Assembly: GCA_003650125.1 (NCBI GenBank)
Contig: QNFX01000005.1
Location: 1-64,000, forward strand
From: Campylobacterota bacterium
GTDB lineage: Bacteria; Bdellovibrionota; Bacteriovoracia; Bacteriovoracales; Bacteriovoracaceae
Reading direction: 5' to 3'
Length of the DNA: 64,000 nt
Under the pieces are notes generated by a model. It saw only the letters and a program-made list of their open reading frames with translations, did not search any database and was not told the DNA's origin. Each line of letters starts with the position of its first letter. Position 1 is the stretch's first letter. Made by a program: the position numbers and the translations under genes. Positions 8,348 through 16,299 of this stretch are shown one piece after another.

Positions 8348-9193
8348 ATGATACAATTAATAATGTTTTTTCTTATCAGTTTGGTGGCCCCAATTGAATC
8401 AAAGGCCATGATGCGGGCCCTTAATACTGCCGCCTCAGGAATGGCCGCTCAAGAAGCCGTTGTTAATACCATTGCTAATAATATTGCCAACCTAAGTACT
8501 GTTGGCTTTAAAAAGTCTCGAACAGAAACAGATGATCTTAATTATCAAACTATAATTGAACCGGGAGCTCGCACCAACTCAGATACTTTTCATAACGTTG
8601 GAGTGCAAATCGGTTCCGGAGCAAAAGTTTCGGCAGTCAGGAAGCACTTCACTCAAGGTGAACCCAATATAACCAATAACCCCTTTGATTTAATGATTAA
8701 TGGAGATGGTTTCTTTGGCATTGTTTTGCCCAATGGAAATCTTAAATATACGAGAGATGGGGCCTTTAATGTAAATAATCAAGGACGACTGGTTAATAAA
8801 AATGGCTATGCCGTATTCCCCGATATGAGTTTTCCTCCAGGAACCTCCCAAGTAAACATCTCAGAAGATGGGATGGTTGATGCTTATGTAAATGGTCAAC
8901 AAGAACCTCTAAAGCTTGGTCAAATTGCTGTCTTTACTTTTATAAACCCCGTGGGCCTTAAATCTTTAGGAAAAAATCTCTATGATGCCACGGTGGCCAG
9001 TGGTGCTCCCACCCAGCAAACTCCAAGTACCAATAATGCCGGTGGTATCATGCAAGGAGCACTGGAAAGTTCTAATGTAAATATAATGAGTGAAATGACT
9101 GAGTTAATTCGTGCCCAAAGGGCCTATGAAATGAACTCCAAGGTCATGGGGATTGCAGATAAGATGTTACAAACCGTAAACAATATTCGGTAA
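8348..9193 (+). CDS. flgG: Flagellar distal rod protein FlgG with an N-terminal hydrophobic extension
   Basis: Forms the distal rod of the basal body. From residue 21 the protein is a canonical FlgG (MMRALNTAASGM, then a NTIANNIANLSTVGFKK pattern, and a SSNVNIMSEMTELIRAQRAYE C-terminus). Ahead of it, residues 1-20 form a hydrophobic stretch ending in S-K-A that looks like a Sec signal peptide, which rod proteins do not normally have. The upstream ATG at 8348 has a strong ribosome binding site (AGGAG). The internal ATGs at 8408 and 8411 have only AAAGG close by. Length is 281 residues, or 261 and 260 from the internal starts. I kept the upstream start because of its ribosome binding site; the physiological start is uncertain. 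Confidence 0.9.
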   Translation: MIQLIMFFLISLVAPIESKAMMRALNTAASGMAAQEAVVNTIANNIANLSTVGFKKSRTETDDLNYQTIIEPGARTNSDTFHNVGVQIGSGAKVSAVRKHFTQGEPNITNNPFDLMINGDGFFGIVLPNGNLKYTRDGAFNVNNQGRLVNKNGYAVFPDMSFPPGTSQVNISEDGMVDAYVNGQQEPLKLGQIAVFTFINPVGLKSLGKNLYDATVASGAPTQQTPSTNNAGGIMQGALESSNVNIMSEMTELIRAQRAYEMNSKVMGIADKMLQTVNNIR

Positions 9194-9197
9194 AAAT

Positions 9198-10064
9198 ATG
9201 AAAAAGTTTTTATTTATCAACCTGATCTTTATAAGTTATGCGAGCCCTAACTGCTCCATGACTTTTTTTAAAAATACTATTTATATCGGTAGCAAAAATA
9301 ATTTAAAAAAATCAGATGTGATAAAAAGCACTAATTGCCAGGAAGCTATCAGTTCTAAGTTTCACCAAATTGTTATTAATTCGGCAGGAACACTAAAAAG
9401 TAAATACTTAAAAAGTATTGATCCTTCAATAAATTATTACCCGGAACATTTTCATCTAACTCCACTAAAAGAAATTTTAAGAGAAAAAATGGGGCCCTCT
9501 AATGAAGAAAGATTTACTAAAATAAGATTTATGAACAATACTTTGGCCATTCACTTAAAAGAAGATCAATTACTAGATATTCCTAAGGGATTTAAAACAG
9601 GTAACATGGCATTTACTCTTGAACTGCTTGGAAAAAGCGGAAAGTCCGAGAGTATCTGGATTGAGGCCGTTGGCACTAAACTCCTTGAGGTTTATGTAGC
9701 ATCACTTGATCTTATGCCAACAAATGATGACTTAAGCTCAGCTCTTTTTAAAAAAGTTAAGAGAAATATCACTAATCAAAATCTATATTTTATAGATGAT
9801 AAAACGCTCTCATTTCACAAGCTTAATCGCACGCTAAAAGCGGGAGAGATATTAAAAAAATCATTCCTTATTAAGAAAAACCTTGTGAGCTTTGGTACCC
9901 CCGCAAAAATAACATATCAAAAAGGTAGTCTAGTCCTAACAGGCATGGGCCTGCCTCTTAGCACAGGACGATTTGGCGATTTTGTAAAACTTAAAAATCC
10001 TAGAAATAAAAACATAATCTTTGGAAAAGTAAACGGACCTAATTCCGTATTGGTAGGCCTATGA
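9198..10064 (+). CDS. flgA: Flagellar P-ring assembly chaperone FlgA
   Basis: A periplasmic chaperone that helps FlgI assemble into the P-ring. Residues 1-18 form a signal peptide. The C-terminal third matches the SAF-like FlgA domain: AGEILKKSFLIKKNLVSFG, then a TYQKGSLVLTGMGLPLS stretch and a final GKVNGPNSVLVGL segment. The N-terminal two thirds are poorly conserved. At 288 residues it is longer than the enterobacterial form, which is near 220. It starts 4 bases after flgG, and its stop codon overlaps the flgH start (ATGA). Confidence 0.85.
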   Translation: MKKFLFINLIFISYASPNCSMTFFKNTIYIGSKNNLKKSDVIKSTNCQEAISSKFHQIVINSAGTLKSKYLKSIDPSINYYPEHFHLTPLKEILREKMGPSNEERFTKIRFMNNTLAIHLKEDQLLDIPKGFKTGNMAFTLELLGKSGKSESIWIEAVGTKLLEVYVASLDLMPTNDDLSSALFKKVKRNITNQNLYFIDDKTLSFHKLNRTLKAGEILKKSFLIKKNLVSFGTPAKITYQKGSLVLTGMGLPLSTGRFGDFVKLKNPRNKNIIFGKVNGPNSVLVGL

Positions 10065-10699
10065 AAACACATTATCTCTTTCTCGCTTTATTAAGCTTTA
10101 ACCTCGTCTCTTGTAGCGGTCTTATTAAAAAAAGACCTAACCGAAAAATGCTCGATGAGAAGTCTGTAGCAGAGTCAAAACCAAAAGATGACTTTGATCA
10201 ATTTCGCAGGGCCCCTGCCAGTGTCGACATGCTTAAAAGAAAAAAGCGCTTCGATGCCGAAAGAAATGATACTTCAGGGCCTAGTTTATGGACGGGAAAA
10301 GGGACAAATTCTTATTTATTTACCAACCAGACAGAAAAGCAGCTTGGAGATATCATACGAGTAAATGTTTTATCTAAACTAAAAAAAGAAATCACCAATG
10401 AGCTAAAGTTATCTGCAAATTATGATAAGTGGGAAAGAAATAGTGCAGATTCTAAAGACACTAAAAAACCAGACAAATCCAAAGATAATAAAGTATCCCC
10501 TCACGACCATATCTCAACCGTTGTAGAAGAAGAGATCAATCAAACCCATTTGCTTATAAAAGGCCGAAAAACTGTCCTCTATAAGAAGCAGAAAAAACTA
10601 ATTGAGTTTAGGGCCCTCGTGGCGAGAAAGGATATCACCGAAAATGATTCCCTAGAATCCGATAAAATATTAGAATCCACCGTCAAAGTGTTGAGGTAA
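10061..10699 (+). CDS. flgH: Flagellar L-ring lipoprotein FlgH
   Basis: Forms the outer-membrane L-ring around the flagellar rod. A lipoprotein signal ends at L-V-S-C (about residue 19), as in all FlgH. The core SLWTGKGTNSYLFTNQ is a version of the conserved 'SL ... LF.D..A' block and is followed by GDIIRVNV. The middle carries a charged, lysine-rich insert, and the second conserved block is shortened (ALVARKDITENDSLESDKI). Length is 212 residues. The start overlaps the flgA stop, and flgI follows after 2 bases. Confidence 0.88.
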   Translation: MKTHYLFLALLSFNLVSCSGLIKKRPNRKMLDEKSVAESKPKDDFDQFRRAPASVDMLKRKKRFDAERNDTSGPSLWTGKGTNSYLFTNQTEKQLGDIIRVNVLSKLKKEITNELKLSANYDKWERNSADSKDTKKPDKSKDNKVSPHDHISTVVEEEINQTHLLIKGRKTVLYKKQKKLIEFRALVARKDITENDSLESDKILESTVKVLR

Positions 10700-10701
10700 C
10701 C

Positions 10702-11703
10702 ATGAAAAATCTTATTGCTCTAACCATTTTTATTTTCTCCACAGGATCCTTTGGAGCTACTACTAAAATTAAGGATCTTATCTCTTTAAAAGGTGTTCGA
10801 AAAAATCCTATTATCGGATATGGATTAATTGTGGGGCTAAATGGGACTGGAGATAGTGCCTCAGACATCACAAAATCCTCTTTAAAAAGTCTATATTTAA
10901 AATTAGGACTTGAACCACAAAAAAATGTTACATCCAAAAATGTTGCCGCGGTTGTTGTCACCGCTGACCTTCCTCCCTTTGCAAGAGTCGGTCAAAAAAT
11001 AGATATCACAGTCTCTTCTGTTGGAGACTCTAAATCTTTGGCCGGTGGAACACTTTTAATTACCCCCTTAAAAGGTGGTGATGGAATCATCTATAGTATT
11101 GCCTCTGGAAAAGTTTCCATCGGTGGACTCAAACAAGGTAAAAACTTTGCCACGACAGGTAGAGTGCCCGGCGGTGGAATCATCGAGAAAGAATTGGCGG
11201 TTAAATTTTCGCTAAAAGATAAACTAGAGCTTAGACTTATTAATCCTGATTTTACTACCGCCGCTAGAATGGAAAAAACCATCAACCAAAACCTTGGCGG
11301 ACAATTTGCTCGAGCAAAAGATTCGGCCACTATAGAGTTAATTGTTCCCGTTAGTTACAACCGAAAAGTTGTTCAACTTATGGCGATTGTAGAAAATTAC
11401 AAAGTAAATGTTGATATCCCCGCAAATGTGGTTATTAACGAAAGAACCGGTACTATCGTCTCCGGAGGAAATGTTACTCTTTATCCTGTCGCTATCTCAC
11501 ATGGTAATTTATCCATTGAAATAGAAGGGTCAAAGGCCGATGGGAATAAGAGTGAAAAAGTCATCTATGTAAATAAAAGTACCTCTCTTAAAGACTTGGC
11601 ACAGGCACTCAATGCATTTGGCGCTGGTCCTGAAGATTTAATTTCTATCATTCAAGCATTAAAGAAAAATGGTTCCCTAATAGGAAATGTGGAACTTATT
11701 TAG
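10702..11703 (+). CDS. flgI: Flagellar P-ring protein FlgI
   Basis: Builds the periplasmic P-ring that, with the L-ring, acts as the rod bushing. A Sec signal peptide covers residues 1-18, followed by TKIKDLISLKGVRKNPIIGYGLIVGLNGTGD, of which the NPIIGYGLIVGLNGTGD part is diagnostic. Further conserved blocks are VVVTADLPPFARVGQKIDI, a GG-rich LLITPLKGGDG segment and VVINERTGTIVSGG. At 333 residues it is a little shorter than the usual 350-370. The ATG is preceded by GAGGTAACC. Confidence 0.96.
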   Translation: MKNLIALTIFIFSTGSFGATTKIKDLISLKGVRKNPIIGYGLIVGLNGTGDSASDITKSSLKSLYLKLGLEPQKNVTSKNVAAVVVTADLPPFARVGQKIDITVSSVGDSKSLAGGTLLITPLKGGDGIIYSIASGKVSIGGLKQGKNFATTGRVPGGGIIEKELAVKFSLKDKLELRLINPDFTTAARMEKTINQNLGGQFARAKDSATIELIVPVSYNRKVVQLMAIVENYKVNVDIPANVVINERTGTIVSGGNVTLYPVAISHGNLSIEIEGSKADGNKSEKVIYVNKSTSLKDLAQALNAFGAGPEDLISIIQALKKNGSLIGNVELI

Positions 11704-11768
11704 TAGGCCTGAATTAATTTTTTTAAGGGGTTATAATTGAAAAAGGGAAATGGTCAAGGAAGATCTAA

Positions 11769-12119
11769 ATGCCTATAAATGTTAAAGCAAGACCTTTAAA
11801 TATTAAGAAAAAAATACCCAATGCCATCCCCCAGGTCTACAAAAATATTGCCCAGGGAATGGAGAGGCAGTTTCTTCAGTACATGCTGGAGAAAATGAAA
11901 GATACCGCAAAAACTAAAAATCAAGATACAGCAGGAAAATATTATCAAAGTCTTATGACCAGTGAGCATGCCAAAATAATGGCCTCAAAAAATGGCGGGG
12001 TTGGTATTCAAAAACTAATTTTAAAGCAGATCTATCCTGGATACCAAGATACAACAAGAAAACTAAACCCAGGGCCAAAAAATATTCCTAAGGCCTATAT
12101 AGAGGGGAGTAAATTATGA
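11769..12119 (+). CDS. flgJ: Rod-binding protein, FlgJ N-terminal type
   Basis: A small rod-capping factor related to the N-terminal domain of FlgJ. Its core AQGMERQFLQYMLEKMKDTA and the following YYQSLMTSEHAKIMA match the rod-binding domain. The peptidoglycan hydrolase domain of enterobacterial FlgJ is absent, leaving 116 residues, a common arrangement outside gammaproteobacteria. A separate hydrolase would have to open the wall for the rod; the transglycosylase gene at 45.3 kb is one candidate, by inference only. AGGA lies 8-9 bases before the ATG. The stop codon overlaps the flgM start (ATGA). Confidence 0.85.
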   Translation: MPINVKARPLNIKKKIPNAIPQVYKNIAQGMERQFLQYMLEKMKDTAKTKNQDTAGKYYQSLMTSEHAKIMASKNGGVGIQKLILKQIYPGYQDTTRKLNPGPKNIPKAYIEGSKL

Positions 12120-12445
12120 AAAGAGTAGAGAACACCTCAAAAAGAACACCTTTTTTTCCTAATCAAAAGGCAAAAAATGTAAATGATCAAAGTTATTCGC
12201 CTTCAGAAAATGAAGCAGGTGCCGTTCCAAAGGATAAATCTCAAAGCGATTCAAAAGTTTCAATCCCTTTAGGTACTAAAGTTTTTTCTCGGATTAAAAA
12301 ATTGGTGGATAAAACCCCACCAAAAAATAATATGGAAAAAATTGAACAACTAAGAAATGAAATCCAAGCTGGAAATTATTACGTAAATGAAAATATATTA
12401 GCTGATAAAGTGCTTCAAAATGAATTTGGGCTTTGGAGAGATTAA
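12116..12445 (+). CDS. flgM: Anti-sigma-28 factor FlgM
   Basis: Holds the flagellar sigma factor FliA inactive until the hook is complete and FlgM is exported. The C-terminal sigma-binding region is recognisable: KIEQLRNEIQAGNYYVNENI followed by LADKVL. The first 65 residues are low-complexity, polar and probably disordered, as in other FlgM proteins. It has 109 residues. Its position between the rod genes and flgN-flgK matches the usual flgMN order. The stop codon overlaps the flgN ATG (TAATG). Confidence 0.82.
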   Translation: MKRVENTSKRTPFFPNQKAKNVNDQSYSPSENEAGAVPKDKSQSDSKVSIPLGTKVFSRIKKLVDKTPPKNNMEKIEQLRNEIQAGNYYVNENILADKVLQNEFGLWRD

Positions 12446-12933
12446 TGAAGACTGATGAAAAAACCTATTTCTATTTAACTGACCTCTGGCAACAACTGTG
12501 CGAAGAACACGCGCTCTTATTTAATATAACCTGTGATGAATATCTATTTCTTCTAGATAGTGACTTAGAGTCAATTGAAAAGATCGTAGAGGAAAAAAAT
12601 ATTGTTATTGAAAGGATTGCCCGACTCGAAAATATCCGCAAGGACTATTTAAAAGATCTTAATTCAACTTTAAAAGATTCTGAAAAAATAAATTCAAACT
12701 CAGATCTCTTAAAGTTCCTTGGAAAGTCTGTTATTGAAAAAGAACAAAAGCACTTCGCAAGATTTAATATTCTCTTAGTAAATATCATTGGGAAAATAAA
12801 AAAACAGAATAAAAGAAATCAAATCTTCCTTCGGAAGGTGATGATTTCCTTATCAGATTGGAAAAAAGAGGCCTTTGGAGAGAAAAATTTTCAAATCTAT
12901 ACCGCCTCTGGCAATACCGTGGAGCAACCTTAA
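12445..12933 (+). CDS. flgN: FlgN-like export chaperone for hook-filament junction proteins
   Basis: A 162-residue, strongly helical, charged protein located between flgM and flgK, where FlgN, the cytosolic chaperone for FlgK and FlgL, is normally found. Sequence similarity is loose, as is usual for FlgN; the heptad pattern around VEEKNIVIERIARLENIRKD fits. The ATG at 12445 is preferred because GGAGAG lies 4 bases before it; a TTG at 12433 lies upstream of that site. The stop overlaps the flgK start (TAATG). The call rests mainly on position and fold pattern. Confidence 0.7.
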   Translation: MKTDEKTYFYLTDLWQQLCEEHALLFNITCDEYLFLLDSDLESIEKIVEEKNIVIERIARLENIRKDYLKDLNSTLKDSEKINSNSDLLKFLGKSVIEKEQKHFARFNILLVNIIGKIKKQNKRNQIFLRKVMISLSDWKKEAFGEKNFQIYTASGNTVEQP

Positions 12934-14378
12934 TGGCCGATTTATTAAGCATTGCTAAATCAGGTCTGTTTGTTGCCAAAAAAGGGATGGAGACCACAAG
13001 TCATAATATTGCCAATGCCAATACCGAAGGATTTAGCAGACAGAGAGTAAATATAACGACTAATAGACCCATCGTTAAAGGCGGACTCATTGAAGGTACT
13101 GGTGCCCAAATTTCCGGTATCAGAAGAATTCATGACCCCTTTATTATGCAAAAGCTAGGGACCGACCTTGGTAATGCTAAATATTTTGATGAGATGTCAA
13201 ATTCGTTAGCGCAAATTGAAGGGATTTTCGGTGATCCTGATTCAGAAGGAATCACCACAGTTTTAAACCGTTTTTTTAATTCCTTTAGTGAGCTAGCTGG
13301 AAATCCCGAAGATGAGTCTATCAGATCTTATGTACGAGATAATGCCTTAAGAGTCATTAGTGATTTCAATCGTCTCGGTGGGTCCATGGATGGGGCAACA
13401 AATAGTATTAATTCAGGGATTCAAATAGGTATTACAGATATTAATTCGCTGGCCGATCAAATTGCTAAATTAAATCGAAAAATTCTTATTATGGAATCAT
13501 CCACTGGAGATGAAGCATCAGACCTTAGAGACACCAGGGACTTGTCCCTCTCAAAGCTTGCTGAAATTGTGAACATTAATTTTTATCAAGACAATCAAGG
13601 TATGTATGTAGTCAATATAGATGGCGCTGGTACCTTAGTAGCAGGAGCAATTAGAACTGAGATCATGGCAAGGCCAAATCGAGAAACTGGGCAGTTTGAA
13701 ATCTACTACCAAAAAAGACCTTCTATTCCTATTACCAACAAAATAACAAAGGGAAGCCTTGGAGCTTTAGTTCAAACACGAGATGGCGGTCTTAATAAAC
13801 TAAAAGAGGCCCTCAATACGATCGCTTTTGAAGTAGTTGGAAGGGTTAATCAAATTCATCAAAAAGGATATGCCAGAAGAGAGCTTAAAACCGATGAAAA
13901 GGGAAATCCCACAGATGTTGATAAGAAGGGAATTACTAGCAATATCCCTTTTTTTAAAAAACTTAGCGATAATAAAAGAGCTGTTTTTAATATCACTCTC
14001 AGCGATGAAGTAAACTCTGACCTATCAAATATTGTAACTGGACTGCTTCCTAATAGGCCCGGAGATAACCGTGTGGCGCTGGCCATTTCTAAAATTCCCC
14101 ACGAGAAGCTTCTAAATGATGGCCAGACAACTTTAGAAGAAGAGTATTTAAAGGCCATCGGTAATATTGGTATTGCTGCCGGAAGGGCCAATTTTGAAAA
14201 AGAGCAATCAGATGGAATTTTGGCCCATACCAAGGCAATGAAAGAGAATATGAGTGGAGTGTCTATAGATGAAGAGGCCACTCAATTAATGAGATATCAA
14301 AGTGCTTTTCAGGCCTCTGCCAAAGTAATAAAAGAGGCCGATGAAATGATGGATGTTGTTTTAAATATTATGCCCTAA
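12933..14378 (+). CDS. flgK: Hook-filament junction protein FlgK (HAP1)
   Basis: The first junction protein between hook and filament. The N-terminus shows the family signature: LLSIAKSGLFVAKKGMETTS followed by HNIANANTEGFSRQRV. The C-terminal helix VSIDEEATQLMRYQSAFQAS matches the end of FlgK, and the middle has the GGLNKLKEALNTIAFEVVGRVNQIH block. From the ATG at 12933 the protein has 481 residues, close to the usual size. This ATG overlaps the flgN stop and has GGAG 8 bases upstream. flgL follows after 8 bases. Confidence 0.95.
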   Translation: MADLLSIAKSGLFVAKKGMETTSHNIANANTEGFSRQRVNITTNRPIVKGGLIEGTGAQISGIRRIHDPFIMQKLGTDLGNAKYFDEMSNSLAQIEGIFGDPDSEGITTVLNRFFNSFSELAGNPEDESIRSYVRDNALRVISDFNRLGGSMDGATNSINSGIQIGITDINSLADQIAKLNRKILIMESSTGDEASDLRDTRDLSLSKLAEIVNINFYQDNQGMYVVNIDGAGTLVAGAIRTEIMARPNRETGQFEIYYQKRPSIPITNKITKGSLGALVQTRDGGLNKLKEALNTIAFEVVGRVNQIHQKGYARRELKTDEKGNPTDVDKKGITSNIPFFKKLSDNKRAVFNITLSDEVNSDLSNIVTGLLPNRPGDNRVALAISKIPHEKLLNDGQTTLEEEYLKAIGNIGIAAGRANFEKEQSDGILAHTKAMKENMSGVSIDEEATQLMRYQSAFQASAKVIKEADEMMDVVLNIMP

Positions 14379-14386
14379 GGTGAGCT

Positions 14387-15379
14387 ATGACGAGAGTTAG
14401 TGATAATGCCAGTACAAATGCCCTTAATTTTGCCCTTAATAAAGCAAAATCAAAAATTCAAAATCTACAATTAAAAGGTGCATCTCTAAAAAATATCAAT
14501 AAACCAAGTGATGATCCTTTAGGGAATATTAAAGTTTTAAAAATAACTTCTCGAATTGCCAATAACGATCAGTATTTAAAAAATGCTGATAAGGCCATAA
14601 GCAGATTATATGCCACCGAAGATGCCCTCACTCAAATGGGAGAGATCCTTTTAAAGGCCAAAGAATTAGCTATCGGACAATCATCTGATTTATACGATGC
14701 CCGAACTAGAAAAAATGTCGCTGAAGAAGTTAAAGAATTAAAAAATAATGCCCTATCAGTGGCAAATAAAAGAATTGGTGAGCGCTATATCTTTGGTGGA
14801 TTCTCCTCTCTTAAACCACCTTTTTCCAAGGATGGAGAATATCTTGGAGACGGGAACTATATGACTTTAGAGGTGGCCAAAGATTATTTTGTCCCCATAA
14901 ACCTTCCTGGCAGTGAAGTTTTTATAACTTCAAAACCTATTAAATCGGGCACCCGAGATCCTCTTAGCTCTTTCCCCGAACTTAAAAATAAGACACAGAA
15001 TGCAGTTCTAAAAAGAGAAATTACCGCTCAAAAGTTTCATAAAGGGGAGAATATTCTTGCCCAATTAGATATTCTCGCCAATGCTCTAGAAAATAACAAT
15101 GCTGAAACAATCAGAGGATTGTTAGAAAAAATGGATGATAGTATGTCCCGAATGATTTCTATGAGAACAAAAGTCGGATCTATAGCAAAAAATATTCAAC
15201 ATGCCGTTGATACAATACATGTCGATAAAGTTAACGATCTTGACTATAAGAGTAAAATTCTTGATGCCGATGTGGCCGAATTATTTTCCGACATCTCAAG
15301 ACAAAATAACGTCATGAAAACGGCCTATCATTCAAGCAAAATAGCATTAAATCAAAGTCTATTTGACTGGCTGCGTTAG
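14387..15379 (+). CDS. flgL: Hook-filament junction protein FlgL (HAP3)
   Basis: The second junction protein, flagellin-like at both ends. The N-terminus includes a LKNINKPSDDPLGNIKVLKI stretch typical of FlgL and flagellins, and NKRIGERYIFGGFSSLKPPF is the characteristic FlgL block. The C-terminus ends in a flagellin-type helix (LDADVAELFSDISRQNNVMKTAY). Its length is 330 residues. It is the last structural gene before csrA-fliW. No flagellin gene occurs in the window, so FlgL should not be mistaken for one. Confidence 0.92.
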   Translation: MTRVSDNASTNALNFALNKAKSKIQNLQLKGASLKNINKPSDDPLGNIKVLKITSRIANNDQYLKNADKAISRLYATEDALTQMGEILLKAKELAIGQSSDLYDARTRKNVAEEVKELKNNALSVANKRIGERYIFGGFSSLKPPFSKDGEYLGDGNYMTLEVAKDYFVPINLPGSEVFITSKPIKSGTRDPLSSFPELKNKTQNAVLKREITAQKFHKGENILAQLDILANALENNNAETIRGLLEKMDDSMSRMISMRTKVGSIAKNIQHAVDTIHVDKVNDLDYKSKILDADVAELFSDISRQNNVMKTAYHSSKIALNQSLFDWLR

Positions 15380-15407
15380 CCCTTTTTACCCCTATTACCT
15401 TTTTTAC

Positions 15408-15436
15408 TTGATTTTTGCGCAACATGGCCATATATG
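15408..15436 (+). promoter_or_regulatory. Candidate sigma-70 promoter for csrA-fliW
   Basis: TTGATT at 15408-15413 and TATATG at 15431-15436 are separated by exactly 17 bases. The predicted start site is roughly 40 bases before the csrA ATG. This would let csrA-fliW be transcribed apart from the upstream flagellar genes. It was found by eye only. Confidence 0.45.
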
Positions 15437-15462
15437 TGACACATCATAATAGATTTTATGAA

Positions 15463-15475
15463 GGAATATACAGGA
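15463..15475 (+). promoter_or_regulatory. Two GGA motifs in the csrA leader, candidate CsrA autoregulatory sites
   Basis: GGA occurs at 15463-15465 and again at 15473-15475, ten bases apart. The second lies inside the ribosome binding site of csrA, in the context ATACAGGATA, close to the CsrA consensus core ACARGGA but one base shorter. CsrA dimers commonly bridge two GGA sites to block translation, so autoregulation is plausible. GGA is short and such matches arise by chance. Confidence 0.35.
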
Positions 15476-15481
15476 TAAATT

Positions 15482-15709
15482 ATGCTCGTTTTGACAAGGA
15501 AGCTTGGTGAGTCAATCGCCATAGATGATCACATTAAAATTGTTGTAGTTCAAATTAAAGGCAAGCAGGTTCGTCTAGGAATCAAAGCGCCAAAAGAAAC
15601 TAAGATTCACAGAGAAGAAGTCTATAAGTCCATTCAAGATCAAAACCAAGAGGCCTTAGAAAGTGACATGACTGCTATCAGCTCCCTATCTGAAGAATTT
15701 AATAAATAA
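15482..15709 (+). CDS. csrA: Carbon storage / translational regulator CsrA
   Basis: An RNA-binding dimer that recognises GGA motifs near ribosome binding sites; beside fliW it usually controls flagellin translation. The N-terminus MLVLTRKLGESIAIDDHIKI is textbook, and VRLGIKAPKETKIHREEVY carries the conserved RNA-contact stretch with the arginine of the HREE motif. It has 75 residues, with a polar tail slightly longer than in E. coli (61). AGGA lies 6 bases before the ATG. fliW follows after an 80-base spacer with an interesting hairpin. Confidence 0.97.
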   Translation: MLVLTRKLGESIAIDDHIKIVVVQIKGKQVRLGIKAPKETKIHREEVYKSIQDQNQEALESDMTAISSLSEEFNK

Positions 15710-15731
15710 AAAAACCTTCTTGCTCTTATAC

Positions 15732-15786
15732 TCCCCTCGTTGTTAGAATTCTATTCTACTAAAATCATTCCCGTATACGGAGGGGA
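15732..15786 (+). promoter_or_regulatory. Possible RNA hairpin covering the fliW ribosome binding site
   Basis: TCCCCTC at 15732-15738 is perfectly complementary to GAGGGGA at 15780-15786, which is the ribosome binding site of fliW (its ATG is at 15790). Two more pairs, GT at 15739-15740 with AC at 15777-15778, form after a one-base bulge. The loop is 36 bases. If it forms, fliW translation would be low until something opens it. This is a direct sequence observation; the function is inferred. Confidence 0.45.
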
Positions 15787-15789
15787 CAC

Positions 15790-16299
15790 ATGCAAGTTAC
15801 CACCACAAGATTTGGCGAACTTGAAGTCAAAAAAGAAGATATCTTTCATATTAAAGAAGGATTAATGGGCTTTGAATCCTTAAGTGATTTTTTCATTGTA
15901 GATCCAGGAGACCAAACTCTTATTCTATGGCTTCAATCAACAAAAGATCCTGCTATTGCTTTCCCTGTCATTGAACCAAAAATTTTTAATCCTGATTACC
16001 AACTTAAGCTTTTACCGCAAGAAATGCAGAGTTTAGAACTAACTGATTTATCTGATGCTACAGTTTTTTGTATTTTAACGATTCCAAAACAAGTATCAGA
16101 GATGTCGGCAAACCTTAAAGCGCCACTTATAATTAATAGTAAAACTAAAAATGGGCGCCAAATTGTTCTACAAGATTCAAAATTAGATATTCGTTGTAAA
16201 ATTTATAATGATCTTAAGAAGTTTATCGTAAACTATACTTCTGACGATGCTCCTGTAGAGAAAAAGGAAGGACCTTCAATAATATCAAAGAGACCCTAA
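15790..16299 (+). CDS. fliW: Flagellar assembly factor FliW, CsrA antagonist
   Basis: FliW binds CsrA non-competitively and also binds flagellin, so free FliW releases flagellin mRNA from CsrA repression when flagellin is exported. The protein shows the family pattern TTRFGELEVKKEDIFHIKEG with LMGFESLSDFFIVD, then the DPAIAFPVIEP and ILTIPKQVSEMSANLKAPLI blocks. At 169 residues it carries an extra C-terminal tail beyond the usual 130-150. The ribosome binding site GGAGGGG is strong but may be masked by a hairpin. The 3' end overlaps the convergent TPR gene by 15 bases. Confidence 0.95.
   Translation: MQVTTTRFGELEVKKEDIFHIKEGLMGFESLSDFFIVDPGDQTLILWLQSTKDPAIAFPVIEPKIFNPDYQLKLLPQEMQSLELTDLSDATVFCILTIPKQVSEMSANLKAPLIINSKTKNGRQIVLQDSKLDIRCKIYNDLKKFIVNYTSDDAPVEKKEGPSIISKRP

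Noticed and set aside
11737-11778. A 13-codon TTG-initiated reading frame just before flgJ, possible leader peptide
   Set aside because: It reads into the flgJ start out of frame, but the peptide has no regulatory codon run or terminator-antiterminator structure, so chance is likely.
13859-14281. Minus-strand open frame of 140 codons within flgK
   Set aside because: FlgK is complete and conserved on the other strand, and the antisense frame has no recognisable start signal or domain.
14387-15379. flgL as a flagellin gene
   Set aside because: Both ends are flagellin-like, but the RYIFGGF block, the length and the position after flgK identify FlgL.
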